DNA of 64,000 nt from assembly GCA_963677135.2 (NCBI GenBank), contig CAXXLS010000014.1:62001-126000 (forward strand), given 5' to 3'. The position numbers and the translations under genes were made by a program. This stretch comes from Seleniibacterium sp963677135. Lineage in GTDB: Bacteria > Desulfobacterota > Desulfuromonadia > Desulfuromonadales > Geopsychrobacteraceae. This document shows, one piece after another, positions 49,004 to 58,284 of the stretch. Position 1 is the stretch's first letter, and every line of letters starts with the position of its first letter. The notes beneath the pieces are model-generated. The model saw only the letters and a program-made list of their open reading frames with translations, was not told the DNA's origin and made no database searches.

Positions 49004-49360
49004 CTACTGTAATTGTGCCTTCGCCGTTTCAACAACAGCAGCGAACCCGGCCGGATCGTTAACGGCGAGGTCTGCCATAATCTTCCTGTCCAACGCAACG
49101 TCAGCTTTCTTCAGACCATGAATCAGGCGACTGTAGGAGAGACCATTCTCACGTGCGGCGGCATTGATTCGAGCGATCCACAAAGCCCGAAAATCCCGTT
49201 TTTTGACACGACGGTCGCGAAACGCATAGTTTAAAGCACGATCAACAGCTTCTGTTGCCGAGCGGAACAGTTTGCTGCGGGCACCGCGGTACCCTTTGGC
49301 AAGCTTAAGAACTTTGTTGCGGCGTTGTCTGGCTTTAAATCCTCTTTTTACTCTTGGCAT
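49004..49360 (-). CDS. rplT: 50S ribosomal protein L20
   Basis: The 118-residue basic protein starts MPRVKRGFKARQRRNKVLKL, with AKGYRGARSKLFRSATEAVD next. It ends with KKADVALDRKIMADLAVNDP and GFAAVVETAK, matching L20 over its whole length. L20 binds 23S rRNA early in 50S assembly, and in E. coli it represses rpmI-rplT translation. The 116-base rpmI-rplT gap holds a CCGCTG-CAGCGG hairpin that could serve such control, which is inference. Confidence 0.97.
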   Translation of the reverse strand: MPRVKRGFKARQRRNKVLKLAKGYRGARSKLFRSATEAVDRALNYAFRDRRVKKRDFRALWIARINAAARENGLSYSRLIHGLKKADVALDRKIMADLAVNDPAGFAAVVETAKAQLQ

Positions 49361-49476
49361 CTCACTTGCTCCTTCACATTAAGTATTAAGTCCTGGTTTC
49401 GGCCCATGCCGTGGTCGGATCTGCAGGGGGAGATGACCCCACAGTTCACAACCCTGCCGCTGGAAATCAGCGGTCT

Positions 49477-49674
49477 TTACAGATAGGGAATCAATTGAGC
49501 AATATTACGCTCATCAGCCTTGGCGACCACGCAGGCCTGGCGCAGATCCCGCTTGCGCTTGGTGGTTTTCTTGGTCAGAATATGGCTGGTAAAAGCTTTG
49601 TTCCGACGAATCTTTCCGGTACCGGTCTTGCGGAAACGCTTGGCCGCACCGCGATTGGTTTTGATTTTAGGCAT
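49477..49674 (-). CDS. rpmI: 50S ribosomal protein L35
   Basis: The 65-residue basic protein reads MPKIKTNRGAAKRFRKTGTG, KIRRNKAFTSHILTKKTTKR and ends DERNIAQLIPYL, the full L35 sequence pattern. It follows infC and precedes rplT, the invariant bacterial order infC-rpmI-rplT. Confidence 0.97.
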   Translation of the reverse strand: MPKIKTNRGAAKRFRKTGTGKIRRNKAFTSHILTKKTTKRKRDLRQACVVAKADERNIAQLIPYL

Positions 49675-49724
49675 TTGGTCTCTCCTGTTTTTCCTTGTGT
49701 CAGTGTTCTCGGGTTAGCAGTTCT

Positions 49725-50237
49725 CTATTTCTTAAGGGGGCCGATCATCATGGTCATGAAACGACCCATCTTGCTGGGCTGAGATTCGACCTGGCCGACA
49801 TCCTTCAACGCCTCGACAACCTTCTCGAGCTGCATCATCCCTTGCTCGGGATGGGCGTTTTCACGACCGCGAAACATAATGGTCAATTTAACCTTGTTAC
49901 CTTCTTCCAGGAAGCGTCGCGCATGTTTCATCTTGAACTGAAAATCATGCTCCTCGGTTTTCGGTCTCATTTTTACTTCCTTGACCTCGACCTTGACCTG
50001 CTTCTTCTTCGCTTCCGAAGCTCGTTTAGCCTGCTGGTATTTATACTTCCCGTAATCCATAATCCGGCACACGGGGGGGTCGGCCTGAGGGGACACCTCG
50101 ACCAGATCAAGACCGGCGCTCTCCGCCTTGGCTAAGGCTTCATCGATTGACAGAATACCTAACTGGCTGCCTTCGTCATCAATAACCCGAACGCGCCGGG
50201 CACTGATGGCATCATTGATATTGGCTTCTTTAGCTAT
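49725..50237 (-). CDS. infC: translation initiation factor IF-3, AUA start
   Basis: IF-3 prevents 50S joining and checks the start codon during initiation. The frame begins with a rare ATA at 50237, seven bases after AGGAG, and reads (M)AKEANINDAISARRVRVI, then DDEGSQLGILSIDEALAKAE. The first ATG of the frame is at 50096, inside the conserved N-terminal domain, so it cannot be the true start. The C-terminal domain (KVEVKEVKMRPKTEEHDFQF, then RFLEEGNKVKLTIMFRGRE) is complete, giving 170 residues. Rare start codons let IF-3 repress its own translation, as known for the AUU start of E. coli infC. It follows thrS by 51 bases. Confidence 0.93.
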   Translation of the reverse strand: MAKEANINDAISARRVRVIDDEGSQLGILSIDEALAKAESAGLDLVEVSPQADPPVCRIMDYGKYKYQQAKRASEAKKKQVKVEVKEVKMRPKTEEHDFQFKMKHARRFLEEGNKVKLTIMFRGRENAHPEQGMMQLEKVVEALKDVGQVESQPSKMGRFMTMMIGPLKK

Positions 50238-50288
50238 GGCTCTACTCCTATAAACGATGTAGTTGGGGATCAGCGCAGGCCCTGCGGA

Positions 50289-52205
50289 TCATTTGTACTG
50301 GGCAGCCTGATCCTTGACAAAATCAACAAAACTGGCCACGCTCATTGAGTCGAGAGAGGACCCGTCCCGGAAGCGTGGCGACACTGTTTTTTCAGCAACT
50401 TCCCTATCACCGATAACCAGCATGTAGGGGATCTTACCAACCTGGGCTTCACGTATCTTGAATCCGAGCTTTTCATTGCGCAGATCAAGCTCCACCCTGA
50501 CTCCGGCAGCCCGCAACTGCTCGAAAACCTCCTGAGCGTAGTCGGCCTGATTATCGGTGACGTTCAAAACGATTGCCTGAACCGGCGACAGCCAGAGAGG
50601 GAAACTTCCAGCATAGTGCTCGATGAGCACACCTATGAAGCGTTCGATGGACCCGACAATGACCCGATGCAGCATGACCGGCCGATGTTTTTCACCATCT
50701 GAGCCGACATAAGTCAGGTCGAAACGCTCCGGCAGGGTAAAATCGCACTGGATTGTAGCACATTGCCATTCCCTGTCAAGCGCGTCCTTCAGCTTGACAT
50801 CGATCTTGGGTCCGTAGAAAGCGCCATCCCCTTCATTGATATCATAAGGCTGGCCGCTTCCTTCCAGGGCATTGCGCAAAGCGCTGGTGGCCTGCTCCCA
50901 GTCGGCATCGCTGCCGATTGATTTTTCGGGGCGCGTCGACAGCTCCATCGTGTATTCGAAGCCGAAAATCCCGGCGACATCCTGAACGAACTGCATGACC
51001 CCCCTGACCTCACTGTCGATCTGATCGGGCCGGCAGATGATATGGGCATCGTCCTGGGTAAAACCGCGAACCCTCAGCAGGCCATGGAGAACCCCCGACT
51101 TCTCATGACGATGAACGGTTCCCAGTTCGAAAAAGCGCACGGGAAGATTGCGATAGGAACGCGGCTTGGATTTGTAGATGAGCATATGAGCCAGACAGTT
51201 CATCGGTTTGATTCCGTAACCCTGCTCATCGACTTCCGTGAAATACATATTTTCCCGGTAATTCTCATAGTGACCGGACATCTTCCACAGATCGGTTTTC
51301 AGAATCTGCGGACCGACGACGATCTCATACCCGCGCTTGAGGTGTTCCCGGCGCTCGAAATCTTCGATGATAGTGCGCAGCATGGCCCCTTTCGGGTGCC
51401 ACAGAACCAGCCCCCCTCCGGCCTCTTCGCTGAAGGAGAACAGGTCGAGCTCCCGCCCCAGTTTGCGGTGATCGCGCTTTCGGGCCTCTTCAAGTTTTTC
51501 AAGGTGCGCCTTGAGGTCTTTTTTATTCTGGAAGGCGGTCGCGTAGATACGCTGCAGCATGGCGTTGTTTTCGTCACCGCGCCAGTAGGCGCCGGCCAGG
51601 CTGGTCAGCTTGAACGCCTTGTGAACACCGGTCCGAGGAACGTGGGGACCGCGGCAGAGGTCGACAAAATCCCCCTGGCGATAAAGGGAGACGGTATCGG
51701 CGTCGAGATCTTCGATCAGCTCGACCTTGTAGTCCTCCCCCATACCGCGAAACATGGCGATCGCCTCGTCCCGCGTCATGATTTCGCGGGTGACAGGCAG
51801 ATCGGCCTTGGCCAGCTCGGCCATTTTTGCCTCGATAACCGGGAAGTCTTCGGGAACGAACTTCTTTGTCTCGCTGTAGAAATCGTAATAGAAACCATCT
51901 TTGATGGCAGGCCCTATGGTGACCTGAACCTCGTCGCCATAGAGTTCCTTGACGGCCTGGGCCATCAGGTGAGCGCAGGAGTGACGGATGATTTCCAGCG
52001 CATCAGGCGAATTCTGGGTAATCAGCGACAATTTCCCGGAGGCCTCCAGGGGGCGGTTCATATCGACAAGGTCACCGTTGAAGCGGGCCGCGATCGACTG
52101 ACGTGCCAGCCCCTCGCCAATGCCGGCGGCGACATCGTATGGAGTCGCTCCCGACTCAACCTCTTTCACGGTACCATCGGGAAGTTCGATCTCAAGTACG
52201 GACAT
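50289..52205 (-). CDS. thrS: threonine--tRNA ligase
   Basis: The 638-residue class II synthetase has an N-terminal TGS domain (MSVLEIELPDGTVKEVESGA). The editing domain has its HSCAHLMAQAV zinc-type motif (about residues 71-81) and later RGPHVPRTG. The catalytic core shows MNCLAHMLIYKSKPRSYRNL, RFFELGTVHRHEKSG and MLHRVIVGSIERFIGVLIEH, and an anticodon-binding domain follows. ATG 52205 is seven bases after GGAG. The upstream ATG at 52217 has no ribosome site. A tRNA-Val gene and its terminator lie immediately upstream, and no separate promoter is obvious between them. Confidence 0.97.
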   Translation of the reverse strand: MSVLEIELPDGTVKEVESGATPYDVAAGIGEGLARQSIAARFNGDLVDMNRPLEASGKLSLITQNSPDALEIIRHSCAHLMAQAVKELYGDEVQVTIGPAIKDGFYYDFYSETKKFVPEDFPVIEAKMAELAKADLPVTREIMTRDEAIAMFRGMGEDYKVELIEDLDADTVSLYRQGDFVDLCRGPHVPRTGVHKAFKLTSLAGAYWRGDENNAMLQRIYATAFQNKKDLKAHLEKLEEARKRDHRKLGRELDLFSFSEEAGGGLVLWHPKGAMLRTIIEDFERREHLKRGYEIVVGPQILKTDLWKMSGHYENYRENMYFTEVDEQGYGIKPMNCLAHMLIYKSKPRSYRNLPVRFFELGTVHRHEKSGVLHGLLRVRGFTQDDAHIICRPDQIDSEVRGVMQFVQDVAGIFGFEYTMELSTRPEKSIGSDADWEQATSALRNALEGSGQPYDINEGDGAFYGPKIDVKLKDALDREWQCATIQCDFTLPERFDLTYVGSDGEKHRPVMLHRVIVGSIERFIGVLIEHYAGSFPLWLSPVQAIVLNVTDNQADYAQEVFEQLRAAGVRVELDLRNEKLGFKIREAQVGKIPYMLVIGDREVAEKTVSPRFRDGSSLDSMSVASFVDFVKDQAAQYK

Positions 52206-52222
52206 AAGGGTCTCCATAAACG

Positions 52223-52246
52223 AAAAAAGGCATCTTAAAGATGCCT
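52223..52246 (-). terminator. terminator between tRNA-Val(GAC) and thrS
   Basis: GGCATCTT and AAGATGCC pair with six Ts following on the minus strand. The T run ends only about 18 bases before the thrS start codon, so this hairpin may also act on thrS expression. Confidence 0.75.
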
Positions 52247-52281
52247 CCTAATCAGGACAGTTTATTCAGGCTGCACTATTA

Positions 52282-52356
<75 letters not shown>

Positions 52357-52374
52357 GCAACCAACTGCGGCGTT

Positions 52375-52404
52375 CTTGTATCAGATCGCCGACGATACTG
52401 TCAA
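52375..52404 (-). promoter_or_regulatory. promoter of tRNA-Val(GAC), possibly also thrS
   Basis: The minus strand has a perfect TTGACA and, after 18 bases, TACAAG, a weak -10. The remaining stretch 52405-52581 up to the plus-strand ligase has no further feature I can support. Confidence 0.45.
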
Positions 52405-52581
52405 GCAGTTTTGTCGGATTTTTTCAATTCCACCGGGAAATTGCCCGTCATCGGCAACTGCGGTCCGCCGGAAAACAAAATTATCCATTTCAATCTTGCC
52501 TGAATCAGAGGACGAAGATAAAGTAAATCACTGTTTGCAAAGAATATCAATAGTTGTCACAATTTTTATCCTTTACCTCAG

Positions 52582-54462
52582 ATGACCGGAGTCCAGACCG
52601 TGCAGACAATTGATCAGCTTATCGGCTTCAGCTGTCAGAAAAATCAGGCTGGTATTGCCCTGCAGCACAAAGCCAATTCCCAGTGGGCGACGCTGACCTA
52701 TCAGCAATTGTGGGAGACCGTTGAAAAGCTCGCCGCGGGGATCCAGCACCTCGGCATTCCCAAAAAATCGCACATAGCCCTTCTTGCCAATTCCTCGCCG
52801 CGCTGGGTTGCCGCCTACCTGGCTATTTTTCATGCCGGCTGCATCGCGGTTCCCGTCGACAAGGAACTGAAGGCTGCCGAGTTGAGGCACATCCTCAATG
52901 ATTCGGATGCCCAGGCGGTTTTTGTCGGGCAACCCCAATTCGAAACGCTGCTTGATATCGTGGACGATCTGCCGACCCTCAACCAGATCATACTCCTCGA
53001 TACGCCCCTCACCGATCTGATGGCCAATAGCGAACTGGCCGGAGCCCTCGAGCAGCTCTCATCACTGTGGCGCCACCTGGTCCAGGATCTGAATATTCCC
53101 GCTGAACGCAGGAAAGAAATCGAGGCGGCGGTACTGAACGCTCACAATCTGATGACCCGTGATGAAAAACGCAAGGCGGCTGAAAAGGTCAAAGCCAATT
53201 TCTTCTCCGAGCCGGAAACAATTCGCAACCGCCTGATCAAGGACAACCGCCTGTTTGCCTACAAGGATATTTTCCGTTCGGAAAAGCCGCAGCCGGCCGA
53301 CAATCGTCCGGATGATGTCGCGGTCATCCTCTACACGTCCGGAACGACCGGCAAAGCCAAGGGGGCGATGCTGAGTCACTGGAACATTGTCAGCAACATC
53401 GAAGCGGCGTCCCGCCGGTTCAGGCTCGACAACTCCATCCAGACCCTGTCGTTTCTTCCCATCAATCATGTCTTCGAGCAGGTCTGCGGGATTCTCCTGC
53501 CCCTGTCTCTGGGCGGGAAAGTCACCTTTGCCGAATCCATCAAAAAACTGGGCGACAACCTCAACGAGATCAAACCAACCTTCCTGCTGGCGGTCCCCGC
53601 TGTCTACCGGCTGCTCTACGACCGTATCATCAAGAACATCGACGGTCGTAAAACCTCACGCATGCTGTTCAACTTCCCCCTGACCAGAAAAATCGTCACC
53701 GGGAAAATTCAGCAGGCTTTCGGCAGAAACACCACTTTCGTCAGTGGCGGTGCGGCTCTCGATCCCGAGATCGCCACCGGCTTTCGCAACCTGGGCCTCA
53801 ATCTGCTGCAGGGCTACGGCATTACCGAAACATCACCGGTTATTTCGGCGGAAAGTCCGTTCAGAAGCAAACCCGGGACCGTTGGTGAGGTGCTCGACGA
53901 TGTCGAGGTAAAAATCGCCTCTCCCAACGCGGCCGGCGAAGGAGAGATCCTGGTCAAGGGCCCCAATGTCATGAAGGGGTACTATAAAAACCACCAGGCC
54001 ACGGCTGAAGTTCTGCGCGACGGCTGGTATCATACCGGCGACCTGGGACGGTTTGACGAAGACGGTATGCTGGTCATCTGCGGACGGGTGAAGAACCTCA
54101 TCGTCACTCCCAACGGGAAGAATGTTTACCCCGAAGAGATCGAGAACCAGCTCCTCAAGAGCCCCTACATTGCCGAGATCATGGTCTATGGCCACAAGGT
54201 GGGGCGCACGGCCGAAGAGGTTTATGCTGTCGTTTTCCCCAACGAAGAGGCCCTGTTCGCCCTTAACAAGGAGCGGGACGGCAAGCCCCTCTCGGCCCAG
54301 GAAGTGGAAGATCTGATTCGGAAAGAGATCCAGTTTTACGGAAAAGACCTCGCCGATTACAAGCGGGTCAAGAAATTCACCCTGAGAGAGGATGAATTTC
54401 CGAAAACCACGACGCGCAAGATCAAGCGCTATATCGTTGAACCGGAAATTTCAACCAACTGA
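52582..54462 (+). CDS. long-chain fatty acid--CoA ligase (AMP-binding)
   Basis: The 626-residue adenylate-forming enzyme is of the FadD15/bubblegum-like type. VILYTSGTTGKAKGAMLSHW (about residues 249-268) is the AMP/P-loop motif. SFLPINHVFEQVCG, the A5 motif GYGITETSPVIS (about 412-423), the YHTGDLGRFDEDGMLVICGR hinge and GKNVYPEEIENQLLKSPYIA follow. It activates fatty acids to acyl-CoA through an acyl-adenylate, probably at the membrane. The C-terminal lysine region FPKTTTRKIKRY is complete. It stands alone on the plus strand with a terminator 67 bases downstream. Chain-length preference is not predictable. Confidence 0.9.
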   Translation: MTGVQTVQTIDQLIGFSCQKNQAGIALQHKANSQWATLTYQQLWETVEKLAAGIQHLGIPKKSHIALLANSSPRWVAAYLAIFHAGCIAVPVDKELKAAELRHILNDSDAQAVFVGQPQFETLLDIVDDLPTLNQIILLDTPLTDLMANSELAGALEQLSSLWRHLVQDLNIPAERRKEIEAAVLNAHNLMTRDEKRKAAEKVKANFFSEPETIRNRLIKDNRLFAYKDIFRSEKPQPADNRPDDVAVILYTSGTTGKAKGAMLSHWNIVSNIEAASRRFRLDNSIQTLSFLPINHVFEQVCGILLPLSLGGKVTFAESIKKLGDNLNEIKPTFLLAVPAVYRLLYDRIIKNIDGRKTSRMLFNFPLTRKIVTGKIQQAFGRNTTFVSGGAALDPEIATGFRNLGLNLLQGYGITETSPVISAESPFRSKPGTVGEVLDDVEVKIASPNAAGEGEILVKGPNVMKGYYKNHQATAEVLRDGWYHTGDLGRFDEDGMLVICGRVKNLIVTPNGKNVYPEEIENQLLKSPYIAEIMVYGHKVGRTAEEVYAVVFPNEEALFALNKERDGKPLSAQEVEDLIRKEIQFYGKDLADYKRVKKFTLREDEFPKTTTRKIKRYIVEPEISTN

Positions 54463-54528
54463 CCCGGCCGTGCTTCGCCACAAGCATAACCGGAACCATC
54501 GGATTCCTTCAGGTCAAACGTTAAGAAA

Positions 54529-54566
54529 CCAACAAAAAAACCGCATTTCTGCGGTTTTTTTGTTGG
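54529..54566. terminator. bidirectional terminator between the acyl-CoA ligase and hom
   Basis: CCAACAAAAAAACCGCA and TGCGGTTTTTTTGTTGG are perfect complements around TTTC. It serves both converging genes. Confidence 0.9.
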
Positions 54567-54585
54567 CACGAACGGCCGTGGGAAT

Positions 54586-55896
54586 TCAGCCCAGATCATT
54601 CTCGACCCGAATCAGGTGGGTCGGCTGATTGACGATGTCAAGCTGATCGATTTCACCCAAAGCGCTGGTAATATCCCGCTCAAAAGCGGAATGGGTCATC
54701 AGGACGATGGGCACGGAATCGGCCTCGTGGCGCTCCGGCTGAATCATTGATTGGATACTGATATTGTGACGCCCCAGGCAACCGGCAATCTGGGCCAGCA
54801 CGCCCGGTCTGTCGGCACAGGTGAAACGCAGATAGTACTGGCTCTCAACCTGGCTCATGTCTTTGATCGGGAGGTTCCGGACCGCACTGCTGCAGTACCC
54901 CATAATGGGAACTCTGGGCTTGGCCCCGGCAATCTGGTCCCGGCATATGGCCATGACATCACCCATCACCGCACTGGCCGTCGCGTCCATTCCGGCGCCG
55001 CTTCCATACAGCAGGGTCGGCCCCACGAAATCCCCGGTCAGGCGGACGGCATTGAACACTCCGTCGACCTCGGCGAGTTGATACGTATCGGGGATCATGG
55101 TTGGATGAACCCTGACCTCAATCTGATCTCCGTCGGTTTTGCCGATGGCGAGCAACTTGATTTTGTACCCCATCTGGGATGCAAACCTGATATCGACAGC
55201 AGTGATATTACTGATCCCCTCAGTATAAACCTTGCTGAAATCGACCGTAGTGCCGAAGCACAGGGCCGAAAGCAGGGCAATTTTATGCGCCGTATCGACT
55301 CCTTCCACGTCAAAAGTGGGGTCGGCTTCGGCATAGCCGAGCTCCTGGGCCTCTTTGAGCACCGGGGCGAAATCGCCCCCCTCTTCGGTCATCTTGGTCA
55401 GAATAAAGTTACAGGTCCCGTTCAGGATACCGAGAACGGAGACAAAGCGGTTGGCACAGAGGTTCTCCTTGAGCGCGGAGATAATCGGAATTCCGCCACC
55501 GACAGCGGCTTCAAACATGACGGAGACCCCCCGCTCATCCGCGGCAGCGATAATGTCCTGACCATGCAGGGCCATCAGGGCCTTATTGGCCGTGACAATA
55601 TGCTTGCCATTGGCAATCGCCTTCAGAATAAAGGATTTGGCCGGTTCATAGCCGCCGATCAGTTCAATGACAATATCGATATCCGGGTTGCTGACCACCT
55701 CATCGACATCCGTAGTCAGGACGCCGGGCGCCAGGTAAACACCGCGATCTGTGGTGATGTCGAGATCACACACCTTGATCAGTTCCACATCGTGGCAGAG
55801 TCGCTCACGAATGACATCTATATTGTTTTGAAACACGCGAATGACTCCGGTTCCGATGGTTCCGAAACCGAGCAGACCGACCTTTATTGAACTCAT
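54586..55896 (-). CDS. hom: homoserine dehydrogenase
   Basis: The 436-residue enzyme reduces aspartate semialdehyde to homoserine. KVGLLGFGTIGTGVIRVFQN (residues 4-23) is the NAD(P) site, TANKALMALHGQDI with the catalytic-region lysine lies near 100, and LNGTCNFILTKMTEEGGDF and ADPTFDVEGVDTAHKIALLS (about 193-212) are the substrate and catalytic Lys/Asp regions. A C-terminal ACT domain (YYLRFTCADRPGVLAQIAGC, about 352-371) suggests feedback inhibition by threonine. Homoserine feeds threonine and, after acetylation, the MetY-type enzymes at 18-21 kb. A 40-base gap separates it from nusB upstream. Confidence 0.96.
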   Translation of the reverse strand: MSSIKVGLLGFGTIGTGVIRVFQNNIDVIRERLCHDVELIKVCDLDITTDRGVYLAPGVLTTDVDEVVSNPDIDIVIELIGGYEPAKSFILKAIANGKHIVTANKALMALHGQDIIAAADERGVSVMFEAAVGGGIPIISALKENLCANRFVSVLGILNGTCNFILTKMTEEGGDFAPVLKEAQELGYAEADPTFDVEGVDTAHKIALLSALCFGTTVDFSKVYTEGISNITAVDIRFASQMGYKIKLLAIGKTDGDQIEVRVHPTMIPDTYQLAEVDGVFNAVRLTGDFVGPTLLYGSGAGMDATASAVMGDVMAICRDQIAGAKPRVPIMGYCSSAVRNLPIKDMSQVESQYYLRFTCADRPGVLAQIAGCLGRHNISIQSMIQPERHEADSVPIVLMTHSAFERDITSALGEIDQLDIVNQPTHLIRVENDLG

Positions 55897-55935
55897 AGCA
55901 ACCTCAATTCTTCAGAAATTCCGGATAGTGACGAT

Positions 55936-56406
55936 TTATTTTTCTTTGTTGACGCCCCGGGCGATCTTATCCAGAAGGCCGTTGATAAACGCTGCCGACT
56001 CTTCTGTGCCGTAGCGCTTGGCGATTTCGATGGCCTCGTTGATGGTGACGCTGATCGGGATTTCGGGGTGATAGAGCAATTCATACGCGGCCATGCGCAA
56101 GATGGAGAGATCGACTGCTGTCATGCGGTCGACCGACCAGTTCCTGGCGACTTCGGTGATTTTTCGGTCGATAACCGCCCGGTATTCGACAACGCCCCGG
56201 ACCAGGGTTTCGGCAAACAGTCTAGCCGATGCGGGCAGCGGAGCCTCGGCGCTTTCCAGAGGCTCTCCCAGAACATCATCGGCAAAACGGAAATGGCTCC
56301 AGAAAGACTCGAGGAGCTTTCCGGGCTCGGCCTGGTCATGATCGATCTTAAGAGAATACAGCATTTTCAGAGCGCATTCGCGCCCAAGGCGACGGTTGTA
56401 CGGCAT
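55936..56406 (-). CDS. nusB: transcription antitermination factor NusB
   Basis: The 156-residue all-helical protein starts MPYNRRLGRECALKMLYSLK and ends with the conserved LPEIPISVTINEAIEIAKRY-type stretch (read here as HPEIPISVTINEAIEIAKRY) and SAAFINGLLDKIARGV. NusB with NusE binds boxA in rRNA leaders for antitermination. ATG 56406 lies one base past the ribH stop (TAACATG), so translation is coupled. Following ribH is the common bacterial order. Confidence 0.94.
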   Translation of the reverse strand: MPYNRRLGRECALKMLYSLKIDHDQAEPGKLLESFWSHFRFADDVLGEPLESAEAPLPASARLFAETLVRGVVEYRAVIDRKITEVARNWSVDRMTAVDLSILRMAAYELLYHPEIPISVTINEAIEIAKRYGTEESAAFINGLLDKIARGVNKEK

Positions 56407-56407
56407 G

Positions 56408-56875
56408 TTACCCGACCGCCCCCATAAGGTTGACCATTTCAATTGCGCTCATGGCTGCTTCGGCCCCTTTGTTTCCGGCCTTGGTCCCGGCACGTTCGAT
56501 AGCCTGCTCGATGGAATCGGTGGTCAGCACTCCGAAGGCCACGGGCAGTCCGCTCTCCATGGACGCCAGGGCGATCCCCTTGGTCATTTCCGAACTGACG
56601 TACTCGAAATGAGGAGTCCCTCCGCGGATGACCGCACCGAGGCAGATCAGGGCGTCATAATTGCCGGACAGCGCCATCTTCTTGGCGACCAGAGGCAATT
56701 CAAAGGCACCGGGCACCTTGACCAGAGTCAACTGACCATCGTCCGCGCCGTGCCGCACCAGGGTATCGATAGCGCCTTCGACCAGGCGATCGCAGATAAA
56801 ACTGTTGAACCGGCTGACGATCAATCCAAACCGGTAGCCTTTGGCGTCCAGAGTTCCTTCAATGAGTTTTGGCAT
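56408..56875 (-). CDS. ribH: 6,7-dimethyl-8-ribityllumazine synthase
   Basis: The 155-residue enzyme joins 5-amino-6-ribitylaminouracil with 3,4-dihydroxy-2-butanone 4-phosphate. IVSRFNSFICDRLVEGAIDT (about residues 18-37), VKVPGAFELPLVAKKMA, CLGAVIRGGTPHFEYVSSEM with the substrate-phosphate loop and PVAFGVLTTDSIEQAIERAG are all present. ATG 56875 is six bases after AGGAG. Further upstream in-frame ATGs would overlap ribBA. It lies 25 bases after the ribBA stop. Confidence 0.95.
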   Translation of the reverse strand: MPKLIEGTLDAKGYRFGLIVSRFNSFICDRLVEGAIDTLVRHGADDGQLTLVKVPGAFELPLVAKKMALSGNYDALICLGAVIRGGTPHFEYVSSEMTKGIALASMESGLPVAFGVLTTDSIEQAIERAGTKAGNKGAEAAMSAIEMVNLMGAVG

Positions 56876-56900
56876 GTTCATCTCCTGAATGTACTTCAGC

Positions 56901-58106
56901 TTAAATATTATCGAGCAGGTGGCCCATTTTTTCGCGCTTGGTCTTGAGATACTTGAGATTCGCCGTATGCGGCGGCATTTCAATCGCGACCCGCTCGACG
57001 ATTTCGATTCCGTATCCCTGCAATCCGACGATTTTTTTCGGATTGTTGGTCATCAGGCGCAGCTTCTTGATTCCGAGGTCGGACAGAATCTGCGCGCCCA
57101 GGCCGTAGTCCCGCAGATCATCGTCAAATCCCAGGGAATGATTGGCTTCAACCGTGTCCTGCCCCTGATCCTGCAAGGCATAGGCTTTGATTTTATTGAC
57201 CAGGCCGATACCGCGTCCTTCCTGACGCATATAGAGAACCACTCCGACCCCTTCCTTGTCGATCTGGGCCATGGCGGCATGCAGCTGTTCACCGCAATCG
57301 CAGCGTTGAGACCCGAACACGTCACCGGTCAAGCATTCGGAATGAACCCTGACAAGAACCGGCTTTTCGGGATCGACGTCCCCCTTGACCAGGGCGATAT
57401 GCTGGGCATGGTCAACATCGTTTTCATAGACCACGGCTTTGAAATCACCGCCGAAAAGGGTCGGCAGCTTGGTCTCGGCAGCTCGACGCACCAACAGCTC
57501 GGTCCGCATGCGGTAGGCGACGATATCTGCGATGGAGATAATTTTTAGCCCGTGCTTTTTGGCGAACGTCTCCAACTGGGGCATTCTGGCCATAGTCCCG
57601 TCTTCGTTCATGATCTCGCAGATGACGCCGGCAGGTTTCAAACCGGCGAGACGGGCAAGGTCTACGGATCCCTCGGTTTGCCCGGCACGGACCATGACGC
57701 CCCCTTTGCGGGCCCGCAGCGGAAACACATGCCCCGGCCTTGCCAGATCGCGAGCTGTCGTCTCATCGGCGACCGCAACCTTGATGGTATGGGCGCGATC
57801 GGCGGCGGAGATCCCTGTGGTCACCCCCTGACGTGCTTCGATGGAGATCGTAAAAGCGGTACCGAAAGAGGAACTGTTGTCGCTGACCATCAAAGGCAGG
57901 TCGAGCTCGTCGGCACGTTCTTCGGTCAGGGAAAGACAGATCAGACCACGTCCTTCCTTGGCCATGAAATTGATAATCTCGGGAGTCACCAGCTCGGCGG
58001 CGATGACCAGGTCACCTTCATTCTCGCGATCTTCATCATCGACAAGAATGACCATTTTGCCCTGGCGAATATCCTCCAGAGCGGCTTCAATCTTTGCAAT
58101 CGTCAT
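56901..58106 (-). CDS. ribBA: bifunctional DHBP synthase / GTP cyclohydrolase II
   Basis: The 401-residue fusion has two riboflavin-pathway halves. Residues 1-200 (VILVDDEDRENEGDLVIAAE; EARQGVTTGISAADRAHTIK; GHVFPLRARKGGVMVRAGQT) make dihydroxybutanone phosphate from ribulose 5-phosphate. Residues 205-401 are GTP cyclohydrolase II, with zinc cysteines in CLTGDVFGSQRCDCGEQLHA and the active-site MRQEGRGIGLVNKIKAYALQ. ATG 58106 follows AAGGAAG. A longer frame to 58175 has no ribosome site. The 178-base gap before it has hairpins but no FMN riboswitch. Confidence 0.95.
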   Translation of the reverse strand: MTIAKIEAALEDIRQGKMVILVDDEDRENEGDLVIAAELVTPEIINFMAKEGRGLICLSLTEERADELDLPLMVSDNSSSFGTAFTISIEARQGVTTGISAADRAHTIKVAVADETTARDLARPGHVFPLRARKGGVMVRAGQTEGSVDLARLAGLKPAGVICEIMNEDGTMARMPQLETFAKKHGLKIISIADIVAYRMRTELLVRRAAETKLPTLFGGDFKAVVYENDVDHAQHIALVKGDVDPEKPVLVRVHSECLTGDVFGSQRCDCGEQLHAAMAQIDKEGVGVVLYMRQEGRGIGLVNKIKAYALQDQGQDTVEANHSLGFDDDLRDYGLGAQILSDLGIKKLRLMTNNPKKIVGLQGYGIEIVERVAIEMPPHTANLKYLKTKREKMGHLLDNI

Positions 58107-58284
58107 CGTTTCTTCCTTTTTCCACCTTCCGATCACGGGTTGGAGCGGGTCATGTCCGTCACTCCGGGAAGGCAAATCATGCAGGTCAGAAGCCGCCTTC
58201 CGGAATATCGCATTACAATTCGGGGCCGGTCATCATCACTACATATTGGGGCGGGACCCGGCCACAAATCAATGGGGTGTTATC

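Noticed and set aside
58107..58284. FMN riboswitch in the rib operon
   Set aside because: The conserved RFN sequence blocks are missing both here and upstream of ribD; only simple hairpins are present.
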